The notes below the pieces were generated by a model. It saw only the letters and a list, made by a program, of their open reading frames with translations, made no database searches and had not been told where the DNA came from. From assembly GCF_036192275.1 (NCBI RefSeq), contig NZ_CP108088.1, positions 4,279,501-4,343,500 on the forward strand: 64,000 bases of DNA, given 5' to 3'. The first letter of the stretch is position 1. The number at the start of each line of letters is the position of its first letter. The DNA is from Streptomyces sp. NBC_00250 (GTDB taxonomy: Bacteria; Actinomycetota; Actinomycetes; Streptomycetales; Streptomycetaceae). This document shows, piece by piece, positions 8,251 through 16,141 of the stretch. The position numbers and the translations under genes are program-made.

Positions 8251-8517
8251 TCATTCGAGGGTCGCGATGGCGAGGCCGGCGAGCGCGACCACGGGTGAGC
8301 CGAGAAAGACGATGCCACCCGCGAGCCGGAAGAACCAGGCACCGAATCGCGACGGCTCCGTAAGGCTCATGTCCAGCGTCCGCGCTGCGGTCACAGCCCT
8401 GACGGCGTTGCGCCGCTCGACTGCCTTGTCCGCCGCGCCTCGCACGTTGAAGAGGAACATCGCCCCCCACGCCACGCCCGCCAGTCCCAGTACGAACAGC
8501 GCGATACCCACAACCAC
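8251..8517 (-). CDS. Small two-TM membrane protein, unknown
   Basis: This 88-residue protein has a hydrophobic N-terminal segment (VVVGIALFVLGLAGVAWGAMF) and a second one near the C-terminus (GGIVFLGSPVVALAGLAI) around a basic soluble loop. The GTG at 8515-8517 is chosen because GGGGAGGGG lies just upstream; the longer frame to 8688 has no ribosome site. Function unknown. It reads toward the kinase gene and ends 88 bp from it. Confidence 0.6.
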   Translation of the reverse strand: MVVGIALFVLGLAGVAWGAMFLFNVRGAADKAVERRNAVRAVTAARTLDMSLTEPSRFGAWFFRLAGGIVFLGSPVVALAGLAIATLE

Positions 8518-9040
8518 AACCGATCCCCTCCCCTGAGCACCGCTGTGACCAGCGGTCGTCCGAGGATGATGCCAGCCGGCCCGTGGGCGAGTACGGGCAG
8601 CCATGGGTCGGGGTCCAGTCCGCCCGGCGGGTCGATCGGGACCTCGTGGAGAATCTCGCAGAGGGTGGCGGGGCCGCGGGGACGACATCGGTCCGACGTC
8701 GTCGATGTCAGCCGTGGATGTCGGAACCGACGGACTCGGCCGAGCACCGCGGGCCCATACTTCACCCTGTGCGCATAGCCGGACGCTCTCAACTCGCCCT
8801 TCGGTGCGGCATCTGGGTCGGTGCCGTGCTCACCGCCCCCTTGCTCCTCGTAGCCGGCGGTCCAGCCTACGAACGCCTCAGGCGCCACTTGTACCGCGAA
8901 GAGGGGCCGGGCCTCCTGTCGAAGGAGGAGGGCTGGGTGCATCCGGCGTACTTCGTGCTGACCAACGGCCTGGTCTTGGCCCTGACCCGGCCGACTCGCC
9001 GCAGCAAAACGCCGAGAACAGGATCGCGACGCCAAATGCC
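8518..9040. other. Region without a convincing gene
   Basis: No gene here can be supported well. A plus-strand frame from GTG 8769 codes for a membrane-like stretch (VGAVLTAPLLLVAGG) and then a plausible soluble stretch, but it loses coding character near 8995, runs on through the terminator at 9041 and only stops at 9347 inside the mobile element. It may be the broken remains of a small membrane protein gene. Confidence 0.35.
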
Positions 9041-9074
9041 GAAGACCCCCGACCAAGATCGGTCGGGGGTCTTC
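9041..9074 (-). terminator. Probable original terminator of tRNA-Thr, displaced by the island
   Basis: A perfect 14-bp inverted repeat (9041-9054 with 9061-9074) has a 6-base loop. It lies 15 bp beyond the left copy of the tRNA-Thr 3' segment, exactly where the terminator of the minus-strand tRNA would be if the island from 9089 to 20168 were removed. Confidence 0.75.
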
Positions 9075-9088
9075 GCATGTCCTGCCTG

Positions 9089-9129
9089 GAGCCCCCTGTC
9101 GGGTTCGAACCGACGACCCCCGCTTTACA
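9089..9129. repeat. Attachment-site repeat 1 (left end)
   Basis: These 41 bases are identical to the 3' part of the tRNA-Thr gene, covering the T-arm, variable loop and 3' side of the anticodon stem. They occur again at 12773-12813 and 20128-20168. Sequence diverges immediately after 9129. Confidence 0.9.
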
Positions 9130-9246
9130 TGTTCGCTCCCTGGGCCGTGCGAGCTGCTCGGACATCTGCTTGCCGACCGGTTCGGCATCCAGTCCAGGAC
9201 GCCGAGATGCGGGGCAGTCTGGCGACGTTGATGTCAGCCGGTGATG

Positions 9247-9528
9247 TCAGACCGCTGGGTGTTCGTGCGGCAGAGGATCGCGTACGAATGCGGCACACCG
9301 CTCGTCGCAGGCTCCCATGGCCTGGAAGTTCTGACGTGCCTCCGTGAGGCTCAGTCGACCGTTCGGACCACCTCGAACCTGGTCGGCGTCGTGGTCGTCC
9401 TGTCCGTCGTCCTCCCAGAAGCACACAGGACAGATGTCGAAGCTGCCACGCTCATCGAGCGTCAGGAAGCCGCAGCAGGGACAGCGGTACGGGCTGACCT
9501 CGGCCTTCCCATCACTCCCGGGGCTCAA
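9247..9528 (-). CDS. CPCC-family cysteine-rich protein
   Basis: This 93-residue protein has the signature YRCPCCGFLTLDERGSFDIC followed by PVCFWEDDGQDDHDAD, the CPCC zinc-ribbon-like family of small bacterial proteins of unknown function. Two CxxC pairs probably bind zinc. The TTG at 9526-9528 overlaps the stop codon of the upstream TPR gene (TTGA) and has GGAG eight bases before it, so translation is probably coupled. A longer frame starting at 9576 would overlap the upstream gene by about 50 bp and is less likely. It lies in the left unit of the island. Confidence 0.75.
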   Translation of the reverse strand: MSPGSDGKAEVSPYRCPCCGFLTLDERGSFDICPVCFWEDDGQDDHDADQVRGGPNGRLSLTEARQNFQAMGACDERCAAFVRDPLPHEHPAV

Positions 9529-10391
9529 CCAAAGAGCTCCAGTCCGTTCCAGCTGCGTTCGCCGGCCATCGCCCACGCATCCAGTAGCTGCCGGGCCTCG
9601 GTCTCAGGGGCGGCCAGCCAGACAGTCTGTGAGCCACCATGTGTCGGCACGCTCGCCTCATCCCAGTCGACCCGCCCCTCGCTGCAGCATGCGCACAGCA
9701 TGTGGCAGCTGCTCGCCGGCTCGGCACCGAAGTCCTGCGCGAAGAATGAAGCCACCAAGGCGTCGACGTCGGATGCATCCGCTGCGTCTACGGTCGCATG
9801 CAGCGTCGGCAGCGGAGAGGCCTCGAAGAGCAGCAATTCGTCGAAGACAGCGACTCTCTGGCCGTTGTACGTCCGCTCGCCGGTCGGCTCCCCATCGTGC
9901 ACAACGATCTCCCCGAAGCGCCGGCCTTTCGCGGCAGGAACGTTCATCACGCGTCCTCGCGTCGGGCAGAGCCGCTGGATCCAGACCACCTCGCGCTCGC
10001 CGCCCGTGTCCAGCCGTACGCACGCCGGGCCGAAGGCGCCGTTGATCTCCCCCTCGCCCTCTGGCATCGGAATCCCGAAACCCTCCCAAGCGTCACGGGC
10101 GGTCGACCAGTCACGCTGGATCGTGGCAGCGACCCCCAGGTTCCAAAACGCCGGGTCCTGCTCGCCGCGCGGCGAGCGGGCAGCAGCCTCACGGCCGAGT
10201 TCGTAGGCCTTTGCCCAGTTACGCAGAAACTTGTACGCCAGTGCTGCGTCGTACCACCACTCCGCGCTGGGACCCTCGTCCGGATAGTGAGCAAGGACCT
10301 GCTCGTACAGCTCGGCGGAACGCAGCCACTCCTCCGCATCCCACATCTCGCGAGCCCGTTCCAGCAACTGCTTCGCCTCGGATTTCTCCAC
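9525..10391 (-). CDS. TPR-containing protein of unknown function
   Basis: This 288-residue cytoplasmic protein has an N-terminal helical half with TPR-like spacing (LLERAREMWDAEEWLRSAEL, AEWWYDAALAYKFLRNWAKA, PAFWNLGVAATIQRDWSTA). The C-terminal half is beta-rich and contains HMLCACCSEG, a Cys cluster that could bind metal. The GTG at 10389-10391 follows GGGAGGGG; the longer frame to 10658 reads through the tRNA-Pro fragment and palindrome and is not coding. The stop overlaps the start of the CPCC gene, so the two Cys-rich proteins form a coupled pair. It is a cargo gene of the left unit. Confidence 0.65.
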   Translation of the reverse strand: MEKSEAKQLLERAREMWDAEEWLRSAELYEQVLAHYPDEGPSAEWWYDAALAYKFLRNWAKAYELGREAAARSPRGEQDPAFWNLGVAATIQRDWSTARDAWEGFGIPMPEGEGEINGAFGPACVRLDTGGEREVVWIQRLCPTRGRVMNVPAAKGRRFGEIVVHDGEPTGERTYNGQRVAVFDELLLFEASPLPTLHATVDAADASDVDALVASFFAQDFGAEPASSCHMLCACCSEGRVDWDEASVPTHGGSQTVWLAAPETEARQLLDAWAMAGERSWNGLELFG

Positions 10392-10515
10392 GCCCCTGCC
10401 CCTCCCTCTGACCAGGGAGGGAGTTTCGCACGACGACTGAAGGGGTGCTGGGAAGGGGTGTCGAAACGGTTGCGCCCAGGGGAGTGGTGTACGGGTTCGA
10501 CCTGATCCGGGGCCA

Positions 10516-10563
10516 GCAAGGTCAGAGGCCGGTAGCAAATTTGCTACCGGCCTCTGACCTTGC
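10516..10563. terminator. 48-bp perfect palindrome
   Basis: Bases 10516-10539 are the exact reverse complement of 10540-10563: 24 base pairs with no loop. It lies 10 bp beyond the tRNA-Pro 3' fragment on the minus strand, the position of a tRNA terminator, although it is unusually long and perfect for one. Confidence 0.85.
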
Positions 10564-10573
10564 ACTTCAGCGT

Positions 10574-10613
10574 CGGGGTGGCGGGATTTGAACCCACGAC
10601 CTCTTCGTCCCGA
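10574..10613 (-). repeat. Orphan 3' fragment of a tRNA-Pro gene
   Basis: On the minus strand this reads from the anticodon (CGGGACGAAG) through the variable region, a T-arm with GTGGG-TTCAAAT-CCCGC, and the acceptor 3' strand CACCCCGA. That matches the 3' half of a tRNA-Pro (anticodon CGG). The 5' half is absent: the bases beyond 10613 do not form a D-arm or an acceptor partner. Such 3' halves are what integrases of the pSAM2 type leave as attachment sites. Confidence 0.65.
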
Positions 10614-11014
10614 AGCAACTCGGGGTAGGGCCCCGCCTTGGCCTGGCATGCCTCTCACCTGCGTGGATGGTCCGCAGGCGTTCGCGCTCGTTCGCCGCTG
10701 TTCGTCGGCGTTGTCACGCAGTTAGACACTCAGCGTGCAACGGCCAATCACGGGACAGGGCGGTTGTCAGTGCAGGCATCTATGGTCTCAAGCGCGCGGT
10801 CGGCTTCCGGGGGTTCCAGCTCTGAAAGGAATGGTTGCATCCCCGGCCTGTCTGGGGGTGGCCCGGAGACTCGTCCGGGACCTAACCGACGGCCGGGCTT
10901 CGTCGATGGCCAGGAGATCACCTGCCAGCGTCGGCCGCGCACCACTCCTTGCCTGGGCGCGGCGAACATACGCGTTCCAGTCGGCACAGTCAGGGCGCGT
11001 TGCAGGAAGTGATG
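10614..11014. other. Region without a supported gene
   Basis: About 400 bases between the tRNA-Pro fragment and the membrane protein gene. Open frames on both strands lack GC3 bias and ribosome sites. No repeat or RNA gene was recognised. Confidence 0.4.
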
Positions 11015-11599
11015 TTAAGCGGCAAGTTCGGGGGAGTGCGGCGGTGCAAGCAACTCGCTCTCGCCTGGTTGCGCAGGGATGGCAACGGTGTCCCGAGCAG
11101 CCCGTGCGAAGTCGCGTTGTGCTTGCCAACGGGCGCGTGACGCTGCGATCAATTCTTCCTTCGAATCAGGGTGTCGATGGAACTTGCCAGCCTTCGCACC
11201 TTCGGCCATTAGAGCATTCGCGGCCTGGTCTGCCAGGTCGGCCACCTCGGCCGGCCCTTCGATGGTCACCAGCGCCAGAAGTGGCCACAGCTCCGCCAGT
11301 CTCTCATCAGCTTGTGTAGCGGCGTTGAGGTAAGTCTCCTCGGAGACTCGAGCTTCCGGCTTGACCATCGCGCCTATCGCGTGTGCAGTCCGCACTGCCT
11401 GATTTATGAACTGTACGTACGCTTCCTTGCGTGTTGTGCGGTATTGGTCTCGCCTGGCCTCATCTCGCTCCTTGTTCGTCAACCTCTCTTGGTGTCTGAA
11501 CTGGTGACGATTAGTTAGCAAACTGAGCCAACTGGTGATGCCAGCGCCGGCAAGCGTTGACAACGCAGTGATCAGTGCAATCGAAGCTGCATCGCTCAT
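11015..11599 (-). CDS. Membrane-anchored hypothetical protein
   Basis: This 194-residue protein has one N-terminal transmembrane segment (ASIALITALSTLAGAGITSW, residues 5-24), then a long charged helical region rich in Arg, Glu and Gln (ERLTNKERDEARRDQY). The ATG at 11599 starts right before the membrane segment; the longer frame upstream is not coding-like. The layout resembles small single-span proteins common in actinobacterial plasmids and prophages, of unknown function. It is a cargo gene of the left unit. Confidence 0.6.
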   Translation of the reverse strand: MSDAASIALITALSTLAGAGITSWLSLLTNRHQFRHQERLTNKERDEARRDQYRTTRKEAYVQFINQAVRTAHAIGAMVKPEARVSEETYLNAATQADERLAELWPLLALVTIEGPAEVADLADQAANALMAEGAKAGKFHRHPDSKEELIAASRARWQAQRDFARAARDTVAIPAQPGESELLAPPHSPELAA

Positions 11600-11811
11600 A
11601 AGTCCATTCTGCTTTGGGGTACTGACATGAGGTGCTGAACGGCTCCATCGCCCGACATCGGCCACCCCAACTCCCATCCCGTCTGCCACACCCCACCGGC
11701 CGGCACCCGTGTACCGGCCCCCTCCATCCCGGAGCCTGAGCGCCCCCGCCGGAGGCATCGTCTTGAGCCGCACTCGCGGACTGCCTCGGCCGCTTCGCGG
11801 TTCGTCACCCA

Positions 11812-12542
11812 TCAACCCGAGCTGTCAGGCGTGCGGGCCGGCGGCTGGGCTGGAGCGGGGCGGAGACAGGAGCGCAGGCCCGGGCGACGGGCCGCGCGCG
11901 CCGCGCCGCGCGCGGCGGGTGCCTTGAGAAGCGCCGCTCGTCTCAGGTGTGTGATCGGGATGGTGCCCGTAAGAGCCTCGGCCGCAGCTTCGGGCTCCGC
12001 AGCGGCCACCCAGAACCCGCCCGGCCGGTTGCCCAGTGCCCGCTCTTCCTCGACCAACGAGGTGTGCGTTGCCCGTTCCTCCTGTGGCCCCGGCTCGGCC
12101 GCGCGCAAGGCTGCTCGCTTCTCGCTAGCCACCGCTTTGAGGCGTTGATCAGTGACGACTAGGGGCTTTTGCCCTTCGTCGAGGACGAGAGAGCCATCGC
12201 CCAGCACGAGCCATTCGGCTTGCTCGTCCTGCACTCGAAGTACGGCGACCATCGCTGACGGGGAGAACGGACTGTCCGCATCGCAGGTCCCCCGGTGAAG
12301 ATCCGCCGTCCGCTCAATGGCGGTAGCGAGGCAGTGAGTCGGGTTCCGTCGGCTTTCGGTGGCCTCTCTGTGCAGCGAGTTGCCCCGCCTCTGGACGAAC
12401 CAAGCCACGCCGTGGATGCATCCGGTGGGCAGTCCCTTGGGCATCCCAGTACCGTCCAGCACCACGAGGCACTCGGCGCTGCCGATCGCGAGGTCCTCGT
12501 TGGGTCCCCCAGGTCGGGGGTGCTGGACAGGGCGACATCCAC
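11812..12542 (-). pseudogene. Broken PP2C-like phosphatase-family gene
   Basis: Minus-strand homology begins DVALSSTPDLGDP near 12542 in one frame, then continues in a second frame as PNEDLAIGSAECLVVLDGTG, the start of a PP2C-like fold in a family common in Streptomyces. A one-base frameshift near 12510-12520 separates the frames. The second frame continues through IHGVAWFVQRRGNSL and LRRAALL, then at about 11926 coding character ends where the family would continue with an SDG-type motif; the frame then runs to a stop at 11812. An all-GC 10-bp stem (11891-11900 with 11907-11916) lies just past the break. The gene is therefore both frameshifted and truncated. The family call rests on memory of the motif pattern. 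Confidence 0.5.
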
Positions 12543-12566
12543 GTCAGCTCACCTCGTGCAGGAGCA

Positions 12567-12702
12567 GGGGCACAGCACGACCCGGGCCGCGCTGATCTAC
12601 CAGCACATGACGAGCGACCGTGATCAGCACATCGCGGGGAAGCTCGGCGAGATGATCCGCCAGGCCCGCCAAGCCCGCCCGGAAGGGCCATCTGGCACGT
12701 AG
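12567..12702 (+). pseudogene. Remnant of an AICE integrase: last 45 codons
   Basis: From 12567 to the TAG ending at 12702 the sequence is identical to the end of the intact integrase gene (19922-20057), encoding GHSTTRAALIYQH and the tail. It keeps the last catalytic His and Tyr but neither Arg. Upstream of 12567 the sequence switches abruptly to the PP2C pseudogene region, so this is a deletion or recombination scar and not a functional gene. Confidence 0.9.
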
Positions 12703-12772
12703 GTGGCACGGCCGTGATCATGCGAAAGGGCCAGCGCCGGGGAAACATGCCCCTGCGCTGGCCCTTTTCGTT

Positions 12773-12813
12773 GAGCCCCCTGTCGGGTTCGAACCGACGA
12801 CCCCCGCTTTACA
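12773..12813. repeat. Attachment-site repeat 2 (internal)
   Basis: A copy of the tRNA-Thr 3' segment that divides the island into two units. It is the right end of the 3.7-kb unit and the left end of the 7.4-kb unit. Identity with the true tRNA gene continues to 12815 and then stops. Confidence 0.9.
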
Positions 12814-12930
12814 AGTTCGATCGAACCGACCATACGCAGCCAACGGCCGAGGGCTCACCTGCCGCTGTCGACCACCTGTGGCCTCCCGCATCCACCGCCG
12901 TTGATGTCAGCCGTGGACGTCAGCCGCCGG

Positions 12931-13119
12931 TCACCACCAAGACCGCTTCTTCTTCCGAAGCTCCTGCTTCTTCGCTTCAGCTTCCTTCTTCTTTCGATCC
13001 TCCTGTGCGCGGGCAGTCCACGCTCCCTGATGCTGATAGCACTGACCGCTGCCCACGACAGCCAGTCGCATACACCGACCCCCGCCTTTCTTTGGAGCCC
13101 CACACTTCGGCTGGGTCAC
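12931..13119 (-). CDS. Small Cys/His zinc-binding-like protein
   Basis: This 62-residue protein has KCGAPKKGGGRCMR followed by GSGQCYQHQGA, a C-x8-C...C-x2-H arrangement like the small HGGxSTS-type proteins found in phages and mobile elements. The C-terminus is a run of Lys/Glu/Gln (RKKKEAEAKKQELRKKKR), probably nucleic-acid binding. The GTG at 13117-13119 follows GGGAGGGAG. It is the first recognisable gene at the left end of the right unit. Function unknown. Confidence 0.6.
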   Translation of the reverse strand: MTQPKCGAPKKGGGRCMRLAVVGSGQCYQHQGAWTARAQEDRKKKEAEAKKQELRKKKRSWW

Positions 13120-13493
13120 GTCCTCTCCCTCCCAAGAGCCCGCACGGACCCTCGCAGCGTCTCTACAACCTCGCGGGCTGGGAAGGCGCACACGGGAGCA
13201 CGCTGAGGCGCATGGCTCAGGGTCCATCGGTCGACTTGCCGGCCGACTGGCCCTGACTGTGTCAGCCGAGAGCTGCTGATCCTGGTAACAGGCCGTCGTA
13301 GGTGCCCCCGCCTAGCCAAAGCGGGTGGGATCACAACCTCTTTACAAGAGCGGGAGGGCGGCCTTGTGCCTGACCTGCACGGTTGGGGCTGCGCTGATCC
13401 TTTGCGCTGGCGCCGACCGCACCCCATTCACCATGGGTCCCCGCCCTATCTGGCACGGGTGTGGCACGACGGTGAAACCGTCGATAGGAGTGT
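13120..13493. other. Region without a supported gene
   Basis: 374 bases inside the right unit. A small stem (13467-13473 with 13477-13483) beyond the stop of the next minus-strand gene may be its terminator. A tRNA D-arm-like string at 13490-13505 is simply the end of that coding sequence. Confidence 0.4.
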
Positions 13494-13889
13494 CTACCAG
13501 TTGCGCCACGTGTCCGTGAGCTCATATCGCCCGAGCCCGTGCCGGGCGGTCAGCGCGACCACGTCGACGCCGTGCTCAGTCAGAGTCGTGTCGATGTAGT
13601 CGCACAGCGCCTCACGTTCGTCCGTCTCGTAGCCGCAGTGGATGTCGTCCACGGCATTCAGGGCCAGGACGACGCGCTCGACCACGGCGAAAACATTGAC
13701 ATCCTCTGCGCTGTCCAGCCCGGCCACGTCCGCGTCGAAGGCGTCGAGGACAGTATCGGTCGCCACCAGGAGCTCATCCGGATACAAGTCGGCCATGCAA
13801 GCGCAGTCAGGATCCAGAGTTCCGGCAGCCAGTTGCTCGGCCTCACGGCCTATGCCCTCGCGCCAGCTCGTTGTCGGTCTCTCAGCCAT
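13494..13889 (-). CDS. Hypothetical protein, acidic, unknown family
   Basis: This 131-residue acidic cytoplasmic protein opens MAERPTTSWREGIGREAEQL and has a well-formed coding composition (DVNVFAVVERVVLALNAVDD, then DEREALCDYIDTTL). It resembles hypothetical proteins widespread in Streptomyces, sometimes beside polymorphic toxin genes, so an immunity-like role is possible but unproven. The ATG at 13889 is preferred to one 7 codons upstream. No toxin-like gene is next to it here. Confidence 0.6.
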   Translation of the reverse strand: MAERPTTSWREGIGREAEQLAAGTLDPDCACMADLYPDELLVATDTVLDAFDADVAGLDSAEDVNVFAVVERVVLALNAVDDIHCGYETDEREALCDYIDTTLTEHGVDVVALTARHGLGRYELTDTWRNW

Positions 13890-14222
13890 GGCGCGGACCG
13901 TACAACGCACCTCTGGGAGCAGGTCTGATGCGCGATCGCGGCATGAGCTTGGGAATCACCGATCTTCCAGCCGAGCTTGGCTTCTGACCAGCGCATACGG
14001 GCGCCACAGCGAACCCTGAGGCTCCCTGTGGCACCCGTCGTTGACCGCCGTTACCCGCTCTGTCTGGCACGTGAGTGGCAGGCGGGTCCTGGGCTGCCAC
14101 CTCCCGATCCGTAGCTCTAGCCGGATCGGTCAATGGCGGTCATACCGGCCGCTCCGAGGCCTTAGAGGGGCGCTATCGGACGGGGCCGGTTGCTGGGGTT
14201 GCGGTCCGGCGCTGCTGTATCG
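13890..14222. other. Region without a supported gene
   Basis: 333 bases. A short inverted repeat (CGATCCG near 14107 with CGGATCG near 14124) surrounds TAGCTCTAG and could be an operator or weak terminator. No coding frame is convincing. Confidence 0.35.
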
Positions 14223-14363
14223 CTACCGAAAAGCGGTGACGACCGTCCCTACTCCAACGAGCAGGGTTCCGATGGCCGTCAAGACCATGGCCAGAGATCG
14301 GGTGTTGACGCTGGCGTTGCGGTCACTAGGCTCAGGCTCGGTAGGTGCGTCCAGCTTAGACAT
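14223..14363 (-). CDS. 46-residue single-span membrane peptide
   Basis: The ATG at 14361-14363 has AAGGAG upstream. The product begins MSKLDAPTEPEPSDRNA and ends with one hydrophobic segment (LAMVLTAIGTLLVGVGTVV) and a short TAFR tail. The good ribosome site, soluble acidic head and membrane tail support a real small gene. It has no recognised family. It lies in the right unit of the island. Confidence 0.6.
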   Translation of the reverse strand: MSKLDAPTEPEPSDRNASVNTRSLAMVLTAIGTLLVGVGTVVTAFR

Positions 14364-15051
14364 AGAGGACTCCTTACTGTCGGCGCGCCCGTTGGGCTCG
14401 CGTCGGCTAGGCCTCGCCCCCTCACGTCTCGCCAGACTGGGGCGGGGCCACTCTTTTCGCGAGCGAACCTAACAGCGTGCGGACATCGGCCAGTCGGGCA
14501 GACACTCAATCCGGCACGACGCCGACAATGGCAATTAGCCACCCCGAAGCAATTCATGAATGGCAAAACCAAAGCGCAGGTGAACCAAGCTGAGCTGCGA
14601 ATATTCGCACGGCATATGCCGGGGGTGTCCGGAAGAGCCTTTGTGTCATATGCCAAGGACGCTTGTCTGTGCTGGACAATCCGGGTATGACCCCTCAAAT
14701 CTCCCCCTCAGCCGGGGAAGTGAATTGGCTGAAAATCGCACCCCGTCGTCCGAGCCGCTTCCAGCCCGTGCTGTCATCCCGGCTGCCGCCGACCCGCACG
14801 TACATGAAGTGAGTGCGGGCCTGGCGTCGGACGACGTACTCATCAGCCACGGTGAGACCGGTACCGACGCGGAGCGACCACACCGGCCTCTGCCACTTCG
14901 CGGCAGCAGCTGCTCCCCGCCCGCCCCTTCCCGGTGGTGCGGTCGCCTCACGCTCTCGTCATCCGTGACGGCGGGGGTACGGCGCCCCGCCCTCCTCAGG
15001 CCCGGCAGTCGGCCGGCCATGCGCAAGAGGCCACCCCTCCCTCGCCGCTAG
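14364..15051. other. Low-GC scar region without a supported gene
   Basis: About 690 bases. The stretch 14510-14690 is the most AT-rich part of the island and has no coding frame. A minus-strand frame from GTG 14850 to 14695 (51 residues) has some protein-like character but no ribosome site, and overlaps a plus-strand 41-codon frame from ATG 14687. Neither can be supported. It probably marks the junction at which the recombinase gene that follows lost its N-terminus. Confidence 0.4.
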
Positions 15052-16077
15052 CCGTCTCTTGGTCGCCCGTCTTGGCCGCAGTCGGCAGCGCTCGAAGCGT
15101 TCTGGGTCTGGGCAATCATCGAAACCCTCCGGCATACCGGCATCCGCCGCGAAGAGCTCCTGGAGATCACCCACCTCGCGTTGGTTTCCTACCGGCTAAC
15201 CGACACCGGGGAACTCGTCCCACTCCTCCAGATCCTTCCCTCGAAGACCAACCAGGAGCGGCTGCTGCTGGTCAGCCCGGAACTGGCCAGCGTCCTTGCC
15301 ACCGTCATCACGCGCGTCCGCAACGCCAACGGCGGCAGAATTCCCCTGGTCAGCCAGTACGACAGCCACGAACGCGTCTTCGGCCCGATGCTCCCGCACC
15401 TGTTCCAGCGCCGTGCCCGCGGCCACCGCACCGAGGTCATCAGCCACGGGACCGTCCAAGACCTCCTTGACCGCGCTCTCGACCGGGCCGGACTCCGGGA
15501 CGCAGCAGGCGAACCACTGAGGTTCACCCCTCACGACTTCCGCAGGATGTTCGCCACCGAAGCCGTCACCGGAGGTCTGCCCGTCCACATCGCCGCCCGT
15601 CTCCTGGGGCACGAAGACCTCAACACCACCCAGGCATACCTCGCGGTCTTCCAAGACGACCTGATCCGCCCCTACAGGTCCTTCCTCGACCAGCGTCGCG
15701 CCCTGCGGCCCGAGGCCGAATACCGCGAGCCCACCGACGAGGAGTGGCGCGAGTTCCAGCAACACTTCGCCCTACGCAAGATCGAACTGGGCACTTGCGG
15801 ACGGCCTTACGGGACGCCCTGCAAGCACGAACACGCCTGCGTCCGCTGCCCCATGCTCCGCATGGACCCCAGCCAGCGGAGACGCCTCATCGAGATCATC
15901 AAAAGCCTGAGCGACCGCATCGACGAGGCCAAGCTCAACGGATGGCTCGGCGAAGCCGAAGGCCTCCGTGTCAGCCTCCAAGCCGCACGCAAGAAGCTGG
16001 CCGCCCTTGATCGGGCCACGACACCCAGCACTGCCCGCATCACTGATCTCGGCATCCCACAGATCAAGAAGTCCTGA
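15052..16077 (+). pseudogene. Tyrosine recombinase lacking its N-terminal domain
   Basis: The frame opens after a TAG at 15049-15051. Homology to actinobacterial site-specific recombinases starts near WPQSAALEAFWVWAIIETLR and runs to the end. The first catalytic Arg is in HTGIRREELLEITH, the HxxR box is HDFRRMFATEA, and the last His and Tyr are in LLGHEDLNTTQAYL, so the catalytic domain is complete. A CGRPYGTPCKHEHACVRCP motif follows, a Cys-rich tail typical of this family (transposon-type, unlike the pSAM2 integrase). The core-binding N-terminal domain is missing and no good start is seen; the first usable codon is TTG 15181. Probably inactive. Confidence 0.7.
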
Positions 16078-16141
16078 CGAGTATGCGAGGTGCGGCTGGT
16101 CAAAGCAGCCGCACCTCGCCTCCTCACGCTGCTTCTCACAG

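Larger units (their letters stand above)
12567..12815. repeat. 249-bp direct repeat, copy 1
   Basis: This segment matches 19922-20170 with two visible mismatches (near 12714 and 12723). It contains the integrase gene tail, its terminator hairpin (12725-12767) and the tRNA-Thr attachment core. The offset between the copies is 7355 bp, the size of the right-hand unit. Confidence 0.95.

Noticed and set aside
8769..9347. Plus-strand frame with membrane-like segment
   Set aside because: It runs through the tRNA terminator and attachment repeat, lacks a ribosome site and loses coding character before 9040; at most a broken remnant.
12771..12840. Second and third tRNA-Thr genes at 12773 and 9089
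   Set aside because: Only the 3' half is present at each; D-arm and acceptor 5' strand are absent, so they are attachment sites.
13490..13510. tRNA D-arm-like string
   Set aside because: It coincides with the end and stop codon of a protein gene and has no matching acceptor or T-arm.
14687..14850. Overlapping small frames on both strands
   Set aside because: No ribosome site on either strand and no homology I can recognise; left as part of a scar region.
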